Source: JBBSEX01 sp038239345 (GTDB taxonomy: Bacteria; Acidobacteriota; Terriglobia; Bryobacterales; Bryobacteraceae). From it: a stretch of 64,000 bases of DNA. The notes beneath the pieces were generated by a model. It saw only the letters and a list, made by a program, of their open reading frames with translations, was not told the origin of the DNA and ran no database searches. Each line of letters starts with the position of its first letter. Within the stretch, counting starts at the first letter, position 1. A program made the translations under genes and the position numbers. Below are positions 26,442 to 35,798 of the stretch, piece after piece. The stretch is from positions 62,001-126,000 of the forward strand of contig JBBSEX010000012.1 of NCBI GenBank assembly GCA_038239345.1, in the 5' to 3' direction.

Positions 26442-29400
26442 TTAACTAGCAAGTATTTCCAAGGCCTCAGGGCCGCAGATGCGCGATACCTCCGCGCGAA
26501 ATTCTTTATCGGGGCGGACCTTCGCCGCAATGTCCAGGATAACCGAGAAGTCCCGCGACTTTTCCAGCCGAAGCCGAACTTCGGTCGCGCCTTGCTTCTG
26601 ACTGAAGAGCCGCAGAAGCTGGATGGCTCGTTCCGAACTATCGCCATTAGGCCCAAGAGCCACGCGAATCGAGATCAGGCTAGGCATCGGAACACGCACA
26701 ACATCCAGCGGGATGATATCTTGGACTGAAATCTTGGGTGCCGTGTTTTCTTCCGGTAAAGCTAAACCGCGCACCAGCAAGGCTTTGTCTTCGATCAGGA
26801 ACGGCAGTAATTTTTCATATTGCGTGGTGAACACCATCGCTTCAACGTTACCCTTCCAGTCTTCAAGGGTCATGGACGCCCACGGTTTGCCTTCTTTATT
26901 CCGCCGGCGCTGGATGCCGGTTAGCGTTCCGCAAATCGCAATCTCGGCGCCTTTTTCCAATCCTTCAATAGTCTCGCTATCGTGGGTTGCCAGTTCGCAA
27001 ACTTTCTCGCGATACTCATCCAGCGGATGGCCCGTGACGTAAAAGCCCAACATCTCTTTCTCGCCAGACAACTTTTCCGGACCGGTCCAATCGGGGACGC
27101 TGGGAAGCTTGTGTTCGGACGCAGGCTCGGCGGCCATCAAATCCGCGAAGAGACCCGATTGCCCGCTGGATTTGTCGCGCCAGGAACGCGCCCCGCATTC
27201 GATAGCACTCTCCACCACGGAGAACAGTTGCGATCGTGAGCCGTTCAACGTATCCATCGCGCCCGCTTTGATCAGGCTTTCAATCATCCGGCGGTTCACG
27301 GAACCAAGATCGACGCGTTCGCAGAATTCATAGATCGACTGGAACACCCCTCCCTCGCGGCGGGCGGCTACGATGGATTCAACAGCTGCGGCGCCGACGT
27401 TCTTGATTGCGCCGAGTCCGAAGCGGATAGCACCTGGATCGATGGTCAGGTCGGGTGTGAAGTTCAATTCCGACGCGTTGACGTCGGGGGCAAGGACGCG
27501 AATGTTCATCTCGCGGCACTCGTTGATGTACTTCACCACCTTTGCCGTGTTGCCTGTTTCCGATGTCAACAGAGCGGACAGAAATTCCAGTGGATAGTGG
27601 GCTTTGAGATAAGCGGTAACGTATGCCAAATAGGCATAAGCCGCGGAATGCGATTTATTGAAGCCGTATCCAGCGAACTGCGCCATGAGATCGAAAACCT
27701 TCTCGACCTTCTTCTGCGGGTGACCTTTCTTTGTCGCCCCTTCGATGAACCGCGCCCGCTGTTTGTCCATCTCCGCGGCGTCTTTCTTACCCATCGCCCG
27801 TCGAAGAAGATCGGCATCGCCCAGTGAATATCCCGCCAGGCGATTGGAAATTTGCATCACCTGCTCTTGGTAGACGATGACACCAAGGGTCTCTTCGAGG
27901 ATTTCCTTGAGATCGGGGAAATCGTAGAACACTTGCTTGCGGCCATGCTTCCGATCGATGAAGTCGTCGATCATGCCGCCTTGTATCGGACCCGGCCGGT
28001 ACAACGCGTTCAGCGCACAGAGATCCTCTACTTTAGTCGGCTGGTAGCGGCGCAGGATGTCGCGCATTCCGGGCGATTCAAACTGAAACACACCGCTGGT
28101 AAATGCCTTGGAGAAAATCTCATACGTCTTGCGATCGTCGAGCGGGAGTTCTTCGGGAACCACCTTAACGCCGCGGAACTTCTGAATCAGAACCAGCGCG
28201 TCGCTAATGATGGTTAGCGTCGTGAGGCCCAGAAAATCCATCTTGAGAAGTGCCAGCTTCTCAAGCCCAACCATATCGTATTGAGTAACAATTTCCTGGT
28301 TACTTGTTTTATATAGCGGGACGATTTCTCTTAGAGGGACCGGCGAAATCACTACGCCCGCAGCATGGACGGAAGCATTGCGGGCAACTCCTTCCAGGCG
28401 CAGAGCGACATCCAGAATTTCACGAACCCGAGGATCTTTCCGGCTAGCTTCTTCGAATCCCGGCTCCGTTTCCATAGCCTTTTTCAGGGAAATATTGAGA
28501 ACGCTGGGTACTAGTTTGGTAATCCGCTCGACTTCGGCATAGTTCATGTCGAGAGCCCGGCCAACGTCCTTAATCGCCGCCCGCGCGCCAAGCGTTCCGA
28601 ACGTGATGATCTGCGCCACCTGTTCGCGCCCGTACTTCTCGGTGACGTATTGAATGACTTCACCACGCCCGCGAGTACAAAAATCGATATCGATATCGGG
28701 CATTGAAATACGCTCCGGATTGAGGAAGCGTTCGAAGAGCAGCCCATACTGGAGCGGGTCGATATCGGTGATCTCCATCGCATAGCTGACCAGGCTACCG
28801 GCCGCCGATCCACGGCCGGGCCCCACCGGAATACCGCGCTCTCTGGAGAAGCGAATGAAGTCCCACACAATCAGGAAGTAGCCCGAGAACTTCATCTGCT
28901 GGATCATTAGAATTTCGCGATCCAACCGCTCGACGTATTCCGCAAGCTCGCATTTCAAGCGGCCCGCGGCATGCATCGCCTCAAGCCTTGGGCGGCGTTT
29001 TTCAAATCCCTGGCGAGCGACGTAAGCAAAGAACGAATCCGTGCTGTGCTCCGGCGGGACATCAAATTTCGGGAAAGGCTCTTTGACTTTTTCAAGCTTA
29101 ACCTGGCAGCGTTGGGCGATCTCCCACGGCAGGTCTACCGCGGATTCGATCTCGGCGAACAACTCCATCATCTCGTTGCGGCTCTTCAGGTGGAAGGCTT
29201 GTTGGGTGAAGCGCATCCGGTTGGTATCCGACATGGTCTTGCCGGTTTGGATGCAGAGCAGGATTTCGTGCGCTCGCGCGTCTTCCTTGCGCAAATAATG
29301 CGAGTCATTCGTGGCAACCAGGGGAATCCCGGTTTCGCCCGAGAGGCGGTTCAACTGCGGCAGGATGATTCTGTCCTGATCGAGCCCGTGATCCTGGACT

Positions 29401-29921
29401 TCGAGGAAGAAGTTATTTTTCCCAAATAGATCGGAATACTCATAGGCGAGTCGGCGGGCATCATCGTATTTATCCGCCAGAAGCGTCTCGTTGACGTCTC
29501 CCCGCAGGCAGGCGGATAGGGCGATCAGACCCTTGGAATGCTGCGCCAGAAGATCTTTATCGATGCGCGGCTTGTAGTAGAAGCCATCCAGATACCCGGT
29601 GGATACAAGCTTAATGAGGTTGCGATAGCCTTCCTGATTTTCGCAAAGCAGGACAAGGTGGTTATATCGATTGCTCTCCGCCTTTATGGTATGCGCTTGC
29701 TGCGAGACGTAGACTTCGCAACCGATTACAGGATGAACGCCTTTCTCCCTCGCCTTGTTGTAAAACTCCACCGCGCCGAACAAATTTCCGTGGTCCGTCA
29801 TGGCGACGGCGGGCATCTTCTGCTCGACAGCGAGGTCCATCAATTTGCCGATTTCACAGGCTCCATCGAGCAGCGAGTAATCGGTGTGGCAATGAAGGTG
29901 AACGAATGGAGTATCGGACAT
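26442..29921 (-). CDS. dnaE: DNA polymerase III alpha subunit, DnaE type
   Basis: Replicative polymerase, 1159 residues, normal for the DnaE1 family. N-terminal PHP domain: FVHLHCHTDYSLLDGA and AVAMTDHGNLFGAVEF. The catalytic palm has PDIDIDFCTRGRGEVIQYV at about residues 406-420 (two of three catalytic aspartates) and GPGRGSAAGSLVSYAM. Then come the fingers, a helix-hairpin-helix, the OB domain (IAICGTLTGIQRRRNKEGKPWASMTLEDWKG) and the C-terminal tau-binding region. No exonuclease insert. The gene starts 129 nt from tRNA-Arg and is followed by accA. Confidence 0.97.
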   Translation of the reverse strand: MSDTPFVHLHCHTDYSLLDGACEIGKLMDLAVEQKMPAVAMTDHGNLFGAVEFYNKAREKGVHPVIGCEVYVSQQAHTIKAESNRYNHLVLLCENQEGYRNLIKLVSTGYLDGFYYKPRIDKDLLAQHSKGLIALSACLRGDVNETLLADKYDDARRLAYEYSDLFGKNNFFLEVQDHGLDQDRIILPQLNRLSGETGIPLVATNDSHYLRKEDARAHEILLCIQTGKTMSDTNRMRFTQQAFHLKSRNEMMELFAEIESAVDLPWEIAQRCQVKLEKVKEPFPKFDVPPEHSTDSFFAYVARQGFEKRRPRLEAMHAAGRLKCELAEYVERLDREILMIQQMKFSGYFLIVWDFIRFSRERGIPVGPGRGSAAGSLVSYAMEITDIDPLQYGLLFERFLNPERISMPDIDIDFCTRGRGEVIQYVTEKYGREQVAQIITFGTLGARAAIKDVGRALDMNYAEVERITKLVPSVLNISLKKAMETEPGFEEASRKDPRVREILDVALRLEGVARNASVHAAGVVISPVPLREIVPLYKTSNQEIVTQYDMVGLEKLALLKMDFLGLTTLTIISDALVLIQKFRGVKVVPEELPLDDRKTYEIFSKAFTSGVFQFESPGMRDILRRYQPTKVEDLCALNALYRPGPIQGGMIDDFIDRKHGRKQVFYDFPDLKEILEETLGVIVYQEQVMQISNRLAGYSLGDADLLRRAMGKKDAAEMDKQRARFIEGATKKGHPQKKVEKVFDLMAQFAGYGFNKSHSAAYAYLAYVTAYLKAHYPLEFLSALLTSETGNTAKVVKYINECREMNIRVLAPDVNASELNFTPDLTIDPGAIRFGLGAIKNVGAAAVESIVAARREGGVFQSIYEFCERVDLGSVNRRMIESLIKAGAMDTLNGSRSQLFSVVESAIECGARSWRDKSSGQSGLFADLMAAEPASEHKLPSVPDWTGPEKLSGEKEMLGFYVTGHPLDEYREKVCELATHDSETIEGLEKGAEIAICGTLTGIQRRRNKEGKPWASMTLEDWKGNVEAMVFTTQYEKLLPFLIEDKALLVRGLALPEENTAPKISVQDIIPLDVVRVPMPSLISIRVALGPNGDSSERAIQLLRLFSQKQGATEVRLRLEKSRDFSVILDIAAKVRPDKEFRAEVSRICGPEALEILAS

Positions 29922-29972
29922 CAGGCTAAGGGGGGAGGCCTAAATAACAGTATACGAGTGGGGCGAGTGAAG

Positions 29973-30049
29973 TGGTAGGGACGGGCAGATTCGAACTGCC
30001 GACCTGTCGCTTAGGAGGCGGCTGCTCTATCCATCTGAGCTACGTCCCC
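29973..30049 (-). tRNA. tRNA-Arg (anticodon CCT)
   Basis: On the minus strand, acceptor GGGGACG pairs with CGTCCCT (one G-U end pair), followed by A73 and encoded CCA. D arm GCTCAGATGGATAGAGC, anticodon loop CTCCTAA with anticodon CCT (AGG codon), T arm GGCAGTTCGAATCTGCC. The anticodon stem has one C-A mismatch near its base. No intron is present, although tRNA-Arg(CCU) hosts group I introns in some bacteria. Confidence 0.94.
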
Positions 30050-30069
30050 ACATCGTCTGCTGCCGCCTT

Positions 30070-31278
30070 TTACATGTTACCCCAGCGGCGCAGTCCCTTC
30101 TGTGCGATGTCCTGGCGATATTGCATGCCCTCGAATTGAATTTGGGAAACCGCGTTGTAAGTATTGGCGATCGCGCTTTTCAGATCGGGACCCGAATCGG
30201 TGACGCCCAGCACACGGCCGCCGGCGGTTTGAAGTCCACTCGCCGTGCGTTCGGTTCCGGCTTGAAATACTGTTGCATTCGTTTGATCGATTCCGTGGAT
30301 CGTGTCGCCGACTCGAACGTTTCCAGGATAGCCGTGGGCCGCCATGACAACACAAACAGACGGGTCCTTCTTCCAGCTGAATTGATTTCCCGCGAGTTGG
30401 CCGTGCGCGGCTGCTTGTAGGATCTGCGCAAAATCAGAGTCCAGGCGGTGCATCAGACATTGGGTTTCAGGATCGCCGAGGCGGACGTTGAATTCCAGAA
30501 CCTTCGGTCCATCGGCGGTCATCATCAAGCCAGCGTAGAGAAATCCCGTAAACTGAGTCCGATCGACAACCGGCGCGATGATGGTCGCCAGAAGAGTTTC
30601 GATTTGGTCAGCTGTAAGAATTCGACCATCGCAGTAAGCGCCCATGCCGCCTGTGTTTGGTCCCCAATCGTTATCTTGTAGCGACTTGTGATCTTGCGAG
30701 GCATCCAGCGGGATGGCGGTCTTACCATCGCAGAGGGCGATCAAGCTGACTTCTTCGCCAACAAGGAATTCTTCAAGCAAGAGCCGCGGGCCAAGATGGC
30801 GGATCGCAGTGCGAGCCGACGAGGGATCGTGCGCGATAATCACTCCTTTTCCCGCCGCCAAGCCGTCGGCTTTGACTACGACGGGGAACGAAAAAGAAGG
30901 GAGAGCGGCCAAGCCCGCCTCTACAGAATCGACATGTTCCGACCGGGCGGTGGGAATTCCGCAATCGCGCATGAAGGATTTAGAAAAGATTTTGCTAGCT
31001 TCCAATTGTGCGTTGGCGGCGGTTGGACCGACAATCGCTCGGCCCGCCGCGCGGAATGCATCCACCACGCCTTCAACAAGCGGGAGTTCGGGTCCTACGA
31101 TTGTTAGGTCCGGGTCAACGGAGTTGGCCACTTCCAGATAGTTCGTGGACGGAAAGACGGAGCCAATCTCGGCGATGCCGGGATTGCCGGGAGCGGCAAA
31201 AACTTGATGTCCATGGCGGTGCAGTTGCCAGGCGAGGGCGTGTTCCCGGCCTCCGGAGCCGATGACGAGTACTTTCAG
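30070..31278 (-). CDS. purD: Phosphoribosylamine-glycine ligase
   Basis: Second step of purine synthesis: ATP, glycine and phosphoribosylamine give GAR. ATP-grasp fold: KVLVIGSGGREHALAWQL at the N-terminus, IVGPELPLVEGVVDAF, FPVVVKADGLAAGKGVIIA, LLEEFLVGEEVSLIALCDG and LEFNVRLGDPETQCLM. Homologues begin MKVLVIGSGG. That leucine/methionine position is encoded by CTG at 31278, with AAGGAGG 7 nt upstream, and no ATG, GTG or TTG is available nearby. The in-frame ATG at 31335 would coincide with the divergent mnmG start and add a 19-residue extension of no family character. Length from CTG is 402. Confidence 0.93.
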   Translation of the reverse strand: MKVLVIGSGGREHALAWQLHRHGHQVFAAPGNPGIAEIGSVFPSTNYLEVANSVDPDLTIVGPELPLVEGVVDAFRAAGRAIVGPTAANAQLEASKIFSKSFMRDCGIPTARSEHVDSVEAGLAALPSFSFPVVVKADGLAAGKGVIIAHDPSSARTAIRHLGPRLLLEEFLVGEEVSLIALCDGKTAIPLDASQDHKSLQDNDWGPNTGGMGAYCDGRILTADQIETLLATIIAPVVDRTQFTGFLYAGLMMTADGPKVLEFNVRLGDPETQCLMHRLDSDFAQILQAAAHGQLAGNQFSWKKDPSVCVVMAAHGYPGNVRVGDTIHGIDQTNATVFQAGTERTASGLQTAGGRVLGVTDSGPDLKSAIANTYNAVSQIQFEGMQYRQDIAQKGLRRWGNM

Positions 31279-31334
31279 AAGAGTTCCTCCTTCAACATAT
31301 ATAGATAGAATAGAACCAGGATCTGAGTTTTCCA

Positions 31335-33206
31335 ATGGTGACAGCGCGAAAGTCGAAGTACGACGTGATTGTGATCGGGGCGGGACATGCCGGCTGTGAG
31401 GCGGCGCGGGCGAGTGCTCGAATGGGCCGCGCCACCGCCATGATCACGATGAATATCGACTTAATCGCGCAGATGTCGTGTAATCCCGCGGTTGGCGGTA
31501 TCGCGAAAGGCCATCTGGTGCGGGAAGTTGACGCATTGGGCGGCATTATGGGCGAGCTTACGGATGAAGTCGGAATCCAATTTAGGCTATTGAATACCAG
31601 TAGAGGTCCGGCTGTGTGGTCGCCGCGAGCCCAGTGCGATAAGAAGCAATATCGGGTTCGGATGCGAGAACTGTTAGAAAAAGAGCCGAATCTCCGAATA
31701 TTGCAAGCAGAAGTGGCTGAATTGGTCCTTATCGCCGACGGAGATAAGCGGCGAATTCGTGGAGTAGTATTACGCGATGGACGCACATTGGAAGCGGATT
31801 CTATCGTCGTAACCACCGGAACCTTCTTAAACGGACTGGCGCACGTCGGGGAGCAGAAGTATAGCTGCGGGCGCAATGGTGAAGCTCCGGCGAACTTACT
31901 GGGTGACCAGTTGCGGTCGCTCAATCTACATTGGACCCGCCTGAAAACCGGCACGCCCCCTCGCCTTGATGGTCGGACCATCGAATGGTCTCGGTTTGAG
32001 GAGCAGCATGGCGATGCGCAGCCTACTCCGTTTTCGTTCCTAACTGAGAAAATTGATCGCCCCCAGGTTCCCTGCCACATCGCCTACACTACAGAGGCGA
32101 CCCGCCGCGTGATCTTGGATAGTATCGGGCGGTCCCCGCTATACAGTGGGCAGATCGAGGGCGTAGGGCCACGTTATTGTCCTTCAATCGAAGATAAGAT
32201 CGTGAAGTTCCCGGATAGAGTTCGACACCAGGTGTTCCTTGAGCCTGAAGGGCTCGATACCTATGAAATTTACGTCAACGGATTGTCGACTAGCATGCCA
32301 GTGGATGTTCAACTAGCGGTTCTTGGGTCGATCCCGGGCTTGGCTGACGCCGAAATGATGCGGCCTGGGTATGCCATTGAATATGATGCAATCGACCCGC
32401 GAGAGTTAAATCATTCGCTCGAGGTGAAAACAATTCGTGGGTTGTTCCTTGCTGGGCAGATAAACGGAACTTCGGGCTACGAAGAGGCGGCATGCCAAGG
32501 TCTAATAGCTGGAATCAATGCAGCTCGGCTGATCGGCGGCGAAGCCCCGGTCGTTATTGGCCGGACTGAGGGTTATACGGGCATCCTTATTGACGATCTT
32601 ATCAATAAAGGGGCGGATGAGCCTTACCGTATGTTCACTTCCCGGGCAGAGTTTCGACTGCATTTAAGGATCGACAATGCCGATGAGCGCCTCACGCCGC
32701 TTGGCAGGCGGGCCGGTTTGGTTGACGATGAGCGATGGGGCACGTTTCTTCGGAAGGAATCGCAAAAAGCGAGTATCCGGCAGCTGTTGAGCGATTATCG
32801 GGTGAACCCCACGGACTTTGGTTTACTTGGGCTGGCCCATGACGAGCGGCCTTCTTTAGGTACGTGGTTGCGGCGACCCGAAGCGGATATCGCGGACATT
32901 TTTGGGTGGCTAGAGTCTCGTCTGGGAGAACCGATTGTCCGAGGCGTGCTGACAACGGTTCAGACCGTCGTGAAATATGAGGGGTATATCGCGCAGCAGG
33001 AACGCCAAATGGCGCGGCTTAAGGACTGCGATTTGCGGCGGATCCCGGCTGAGTTCTCATTTGACGCTATCCCTGGATTATCGTTGGAGGTACGAGAGAA
33101 GCTTCGTCAGGTTCGGCCCGTGAATCTGGGTCAAGCGGGTCGTATTCCAGGAGTTACGCCAGCTGCTATCGCGGTTCTGGATGTCTACCTCAATCTATCC
33201 AAGTAG
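31335..33206 (+). CDS. mnmG: tRNA uridine 5-carboxymethylaminomethyl modification enzyme MnmG (GidA)
   Basis: With MnmE it installs the cmnm5 group at U34 of tRNAs using FAD and methylene-THF. 623 residues with the Rossmann FAD motif VIVIGAGHAGCEAARASARMG (about 12-32), the CNPAVGGIAKGHLVREVDALGG signature, CPSIEDKIVKF, GLFLAGQINGTSGYEEAACQGL and SRAEFRLHLRIDNADERL. It is divergent from purD with a 56-nt spacer holding both promoters. Its end overlaps rsmG by 26 nt, the common mnmG-rsmG-parAB order. Confidence 0.97.
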   Translation: MVTARKSKYDVIVIGAGHAGCEAARASARMGRATAMITMNIDLIAQMSCNPAVGGIAKGHLVREVDALGGIMGELTDEVGIQFRLLNTSRGPAVWSPRAQCDKKQYRVRMRELLEKEPNLRILQAEVAELVLIADGDKRRIRGVVLRDGRTLEADSIVVTTGTFLNGLAHVGEQKYSCGRNGEAPANLLGDQLRSLNLHWTRLKTGTPPRLDGRTIEWSRFEEQHGDAQPTPFSFLTEKIDRPQVPCHIAYTTEATRRVILDSIGRSPLYSGQIEGVGPRYCPSIEDKIVKFPDRVRHQVFLEPEGLDTYEIYVNGLSTSMPVDVQLAVLGSIPGLADAEMMRPGYAIEYDAIDPRELNHSLEVKTIRGLFLAGQINGTSGYEEAACQGLIAGINAARLIGGEAPVVIGRTEGYTGILIDDLINKGADEPYRMFTSRAEFRLHLRIDNADERLTPLGRRAGLVDDERWGTFLRKESQKASIRQLLSDYRVNPTDFGLLGLAHDERPSLGTWLRRPEADIADIFGWLESRLGEPIVRGVLTTVQTVVKYEGYIAQQERQMARLKDCDLRRIPAEFSFDAIPGLSLEVREKLRQVRPVNLGQAGRIPGVTPAAIAVLDVYLNLSK

Positions 33207-33798
33207 TGAATTCGCTTCGCATCTGCAAGAGGCCGTTTCCGGGTTCTGTTCGTTAGCGGCGGAACAACTTAAAATCCTGGAAGGGCACTATTCTAGTCTC
33301 GTCCGCTGGAACTCAATCATCAATTTGACTCGCGTGACGGAAGTTGGGGAGGCCGTGATGCGGCATTACGCGGAATCCCTGTTTCTCGCCTCGGTGATTG
33401 GAGGTGGGAGCGTCATTGATGTGGGCTCTGGCGCGGGCTTTCCAGGGTTTCCGTTGGCTGTCTTCCGACCGGAGGCAGCGGTTACATTGTGCGAATCCCA
33501 CCAGCGTAAAGCTGTTTTTTTGCGGGAGATTAGCCGGGGTGTGCGGAATGTTTGCGTAGTTGCGAGGCGAGGTGAAGATGTCGCAGACAGGTTTGACTGG
33601 GTTATATCGCGGGCCGTTTTGGCGGAAGATGTGCTGAGTTTTGGTCTTGCTGATCGATTCGGCCTATTGATGTCGCATTCGGATGCCGCTCGGTTGGAGT
33701 CCGTCTCGCATGTGGCAGCCTCACAGCGGATTCCCCTTCCGTGGGATGAAAGTCGGTTGGTGCTACTCGGCGAAAGTGTTTCACGTGGAACGGCGTAA
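33181..33798 (+). CDS. rsmG: 16S rRNA m7G527 methyltransferase RsmG (GidB)
   Basis: Methylates G527 of 16S rRNA in the 30S. 205 residues with YSSLVRWNSIINLTRVTE (family N-terminal signature), the SAM motif VIDVGSGAGFPGFPLAVF and TLCESHQRKAVFLREI. The ATG at 33181 overlaps the end of mnmG by 26 nt. Compared with E. coli (207 residues) the C-terminus has diverged. The last 22 nt include a parS sequence, so the protein end is constrained by a chromosome-partition site. Confidence 0.94.
   Translation: MSTSIYPSSEFASHLQEAVSGFCSLAAEQLKILEGHYSSLVRWNSIINLTRVTEVGEAVMRHYAESLFLASVIGGGSVIDVGSGAGFPGFPLAVFRPEAAVTLCESHQRKAVFLREISRGVRNVCVVARRGEDVADRFDWVISRAVLAEDVLSFGLADRFGLLMSHSDAARLESVSHVAASQRIPLPWDESRLVLLGESVSRGTA
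33777..33792. promoter_or_regulatory. parS-like centromere site 1, inside the end of rsmG
   Basis: TGTTTCACGTGGAACG matches the ParB-binding consensus TGTTTCACGTGAAACA at 14 of 16 positions, and the central CACGTG palindrome is exact. It lies within the last codons of rsmG. Confidence 0.8.
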
Positions 33799-33804
33799 GG
33801 AGAG

Positions 33805-33820
33805 TGTTTCACGTGAAACT
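33805..33820. promoter_or_regulatory. parS site 2, between rsmG and parA
   Basis: TGTTTCACGTGAAACT matches the parS consensus at 15 of 16 positions; only the last base differs. Site 1 lies 12 nt away. Two parS sites just before parA are typical of origin-proximal partition loci. Confidence 0.93.
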
Positions 33821-33961
33821 TCTATGGCGCTATTCTCGCTTTGACCCTCGTAGGCCGAAACCTCCCCTCCGGAAGAGCGAATCCCGTCGTATACACACTT
33901 CTGAGGCCCTAACTCCCAACCTGGCGCTGAATCCGACATGTCATACTAACATCTGAATCAC

Positions 33962-34756
33962 GTGGCCAAGACCATAGCAATTGCAAATCAAAAAGGCGGC
34001 GTCGGCAAGACTACGACGGCCATTAACCTCGCGGCCTCCCTAGCGGCAAACGATATCCGAGTCCTCTTGGTTGACGCAGACCCGCAGGGTAACTCCACGA
34101 CAGGACTAGGAATCTCTAAAACTGACGGCAAGAAGTCGATATATCATGCCCTGCTAGGCGAAACTTCACTTGAGGAGGTAATCGTCCCAACAGAATGCGA
34201 AGGTTTAGATTTGATCCCGGGAGATCGAAACCTCGTAGCCGCGAATCTCGAGCTAGTGGATGTCGAAAACCGAGAATCTCGACTCAAATCACGCCTTGAG
34301 TCCGTGCAAAAAAACTATTCTCATATCCTAATCGATTGTCCACCTGCCCTCGATCTTCTGACATTGAATGCGTTGGTCGCAGCCGATTCTGTTCTCATCC
34401 CAATTCAGTGTGAATTCTTCGCACTAGAGGGCGTATCGCAACTCCTCGACACCATAGATCGTATTCGGATCGGTTTCGATCATGACCTCAAATTGGAAGG
34501 GATCCTCCTCACTATGTACGACGAGCGAATGAACCTGACAAAGCAAGTCGCTGACGACCTGAAAGAATTCTTCGGCAAAGACGTATTTAAAACAGTCATC
34601 CCACGTAGCATTCGCCTCGCGGAAGCACCTAGTTATGGCAAGCCGATCCTCTTGTACGATGTCAGGTCGCGCGGCGCGGAGAGTTATATCAAGCTCGCGA
34701 AGGAAATTCTATCCAATGAACAACGCAGCCGACAAACAACGCAAAGTTCTAGGTAA
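33962..34756 (+). CDS. parA: Chromosome partitioning ATPase ParA (Soj)
   Basis: Walker-type ATPase that separates origins together with ParB-parS. 264 residues with the deviant Walker A ANQKGGVGKTTTAINLA including both lysines, A' VLLVDADPQGNSTTGLG, and Walker B HILIDCPPALDLLTLNAL. It begins at GTG 33962 (MAKTIAIANQKGG); no better start exists. Intergenic 163 nt upstream holds parS. The end overlaps parB by 41 nt. Confidence 0.96.
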   Translation: MAKTIAIANQKGGVGKTTTAINLAASLAANDIRVLLVDADPQGNSTTGLGISKTDGKKSIYHALLGETSLEEVIVPTECEGLDLIPGDRNLVAANLELVDVENRESRLKSRLESVQKNYSHILIDCPPALDLLTLNALVAADSVLIPIQCEFFALEGVSQLLDTIDRIRIGFDHDLKLEGILLTMYDERMNLTKQVADDLKEFFGKDVFKTVIPRSIRLAEAPSYGKPILLYDVRSRGAESYIKLAKEILSNEQRSRQTTQSSR

Positions 34757-35627
34757 GGGCTTATCGGCCCTTCTCAACCGCACAATTACGCAGCCCGAGT
34801 ACCCAAACACCCCGACACATCATAATCAAGCCCCGATCACAAGGCTAGCCGTCGATGACATCCTCGCGAATCCTCTTCAACCGAGAACCCAATTTCAACC
34901 CGCCAAGCTGGAAGAATTGGCGCAGTCGATCCGAACCAATGGCATAATCCAACCGATAATCGTCCGCCGCAAGAACGAAGGCTATGAAATCGTGGCCGGT
35001 GAACGCAGGTGGCGCGCGGCGAAATTGGCGGGACTCAACGAAGTTCCTGTCGTCATTCAGGATTTCGCCGACCATCAACTGCTGGAAGTCGCTCTTATAG
35101 AGAACATCCAGCGTGAAGACTTAAATGTCTTGGAAGCCGCTCACGCGTTTGATCGCCTCAGCCGCGAGCTCGGCTTAACGCAAGAAGAGATTGGCCGGCG
35201 AACCGGTAAAGATAGAGCCACGATCGCGAATACCATCAGGCTTCTAAAACTTCCCATTCAGGTGCAGTCGCTGATAACCGAGAATAAGTTGTCCATGGGC
35301 CAAGCCCGACCTTTACTCGCCCTGCCAACCGACGATGCCCAAATCGACCTAGCTAATAAAGCTGCCGCCACCGGGATGTCGGCACGGGAAGTGGAAAGGC
35401 TTGTTAAGAATTTCACAACCGCCAAACAACCCACTCAAGAGAAACTGGACTATCCGCAGGACCCCAATGTTAAAGCCGCTATCCAAGAGCTTGAGCGAAC
35501 CTTGGGAACAAGGGTCAAAATTCTTGAGCAGGGCGGACAACGCGGTCGCATCGAAATTGAATACTATTCACAGGAAGATCTGAACCGCATCTATTCCATG
35601 ATCGTCGGAGACGCAAGTGAGAAGTAA
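34716..35627 (+). CDS. parB: Chromosome partitioning protein ParB (Spo0J)
   Basis: CTP-dependent parS-binding clamp. 303 residues from the ATG at 34716; the frame extends upstream into parA but the GLGKGLSALL-type start (KVLGKGLSALLNR) follows this ATG. Motifs: IRTNGIIQPIIVRR, box II GERRWRAAKLAGLNEVPV (GERRWRA binds CTP), then the HTH LTQEEIGRRTGKDRATIANTIRLLKLP, and a C-terminal dimerisation segment. Start is preceded by AAGGA at 11 nt. It overlaps parA, as is usual. Confidence 0.96.
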   Translation: MNNAADKQRKVLGKGLSALLNRTITQPEYPNTPTHHNQAPITRLAVDDILANPLQPRTQFQPAKLEELAQSIRTNGIIQPIIVRRKNEGYEIVAGERRWRAAKLAGLNEVPVVIQDFADHQLLEVALIENIQREDLNVLEAAHAFDRLSRELGLTQEEIGRRTGKDRATIANTIRLLKLPIQVQSLITENKLSMGQARPLLALPTDDAQIDLANKAAATGMSAREVERLVKNFTTAKQPTQEKLDYPQDPNVKAAIQELERTLGTRVKILEQGGQRGRIEIEYYSQEDLNRIYSMIVGDASEK

Positions 35628-35630
35628 AAC

Positions 35631-35707
35631 TGGTGCCGGCGGCAGGAGTCGAACCTGCTACCTACGGATTATGAGACCGTCGCTCTAACCACCTGAGCTA
35701 CGCCGGC
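35631..35707 (-). tRNA. tRNA-Met (anticodon CAT), elongator type
   Basis: Acceptor GCCGGCG pairs fully with CGCCGGC, A73, encoded CCA. The full 1-72 pair excludes initiator tRNA. D arm GCTCAGGTGGTTAGAGC, anticodon arm ACGGT-CTCATAA-TCCGT, T arm GCAGGTTCGACTCCTGC. The GGTCTCATAATCC context is that of elongator Met rather than the lysidine-type Ile(CAU), but that is not decisive. Confidence 0.92.
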
Positions 35708-35798
35708 GCATATCCAGCGTATGCAACTACGAAGTATTCTGTCAACCTACTTACATATTAAGACCCTTAACTCCCAATAACATCTGTATAATAGTTCT

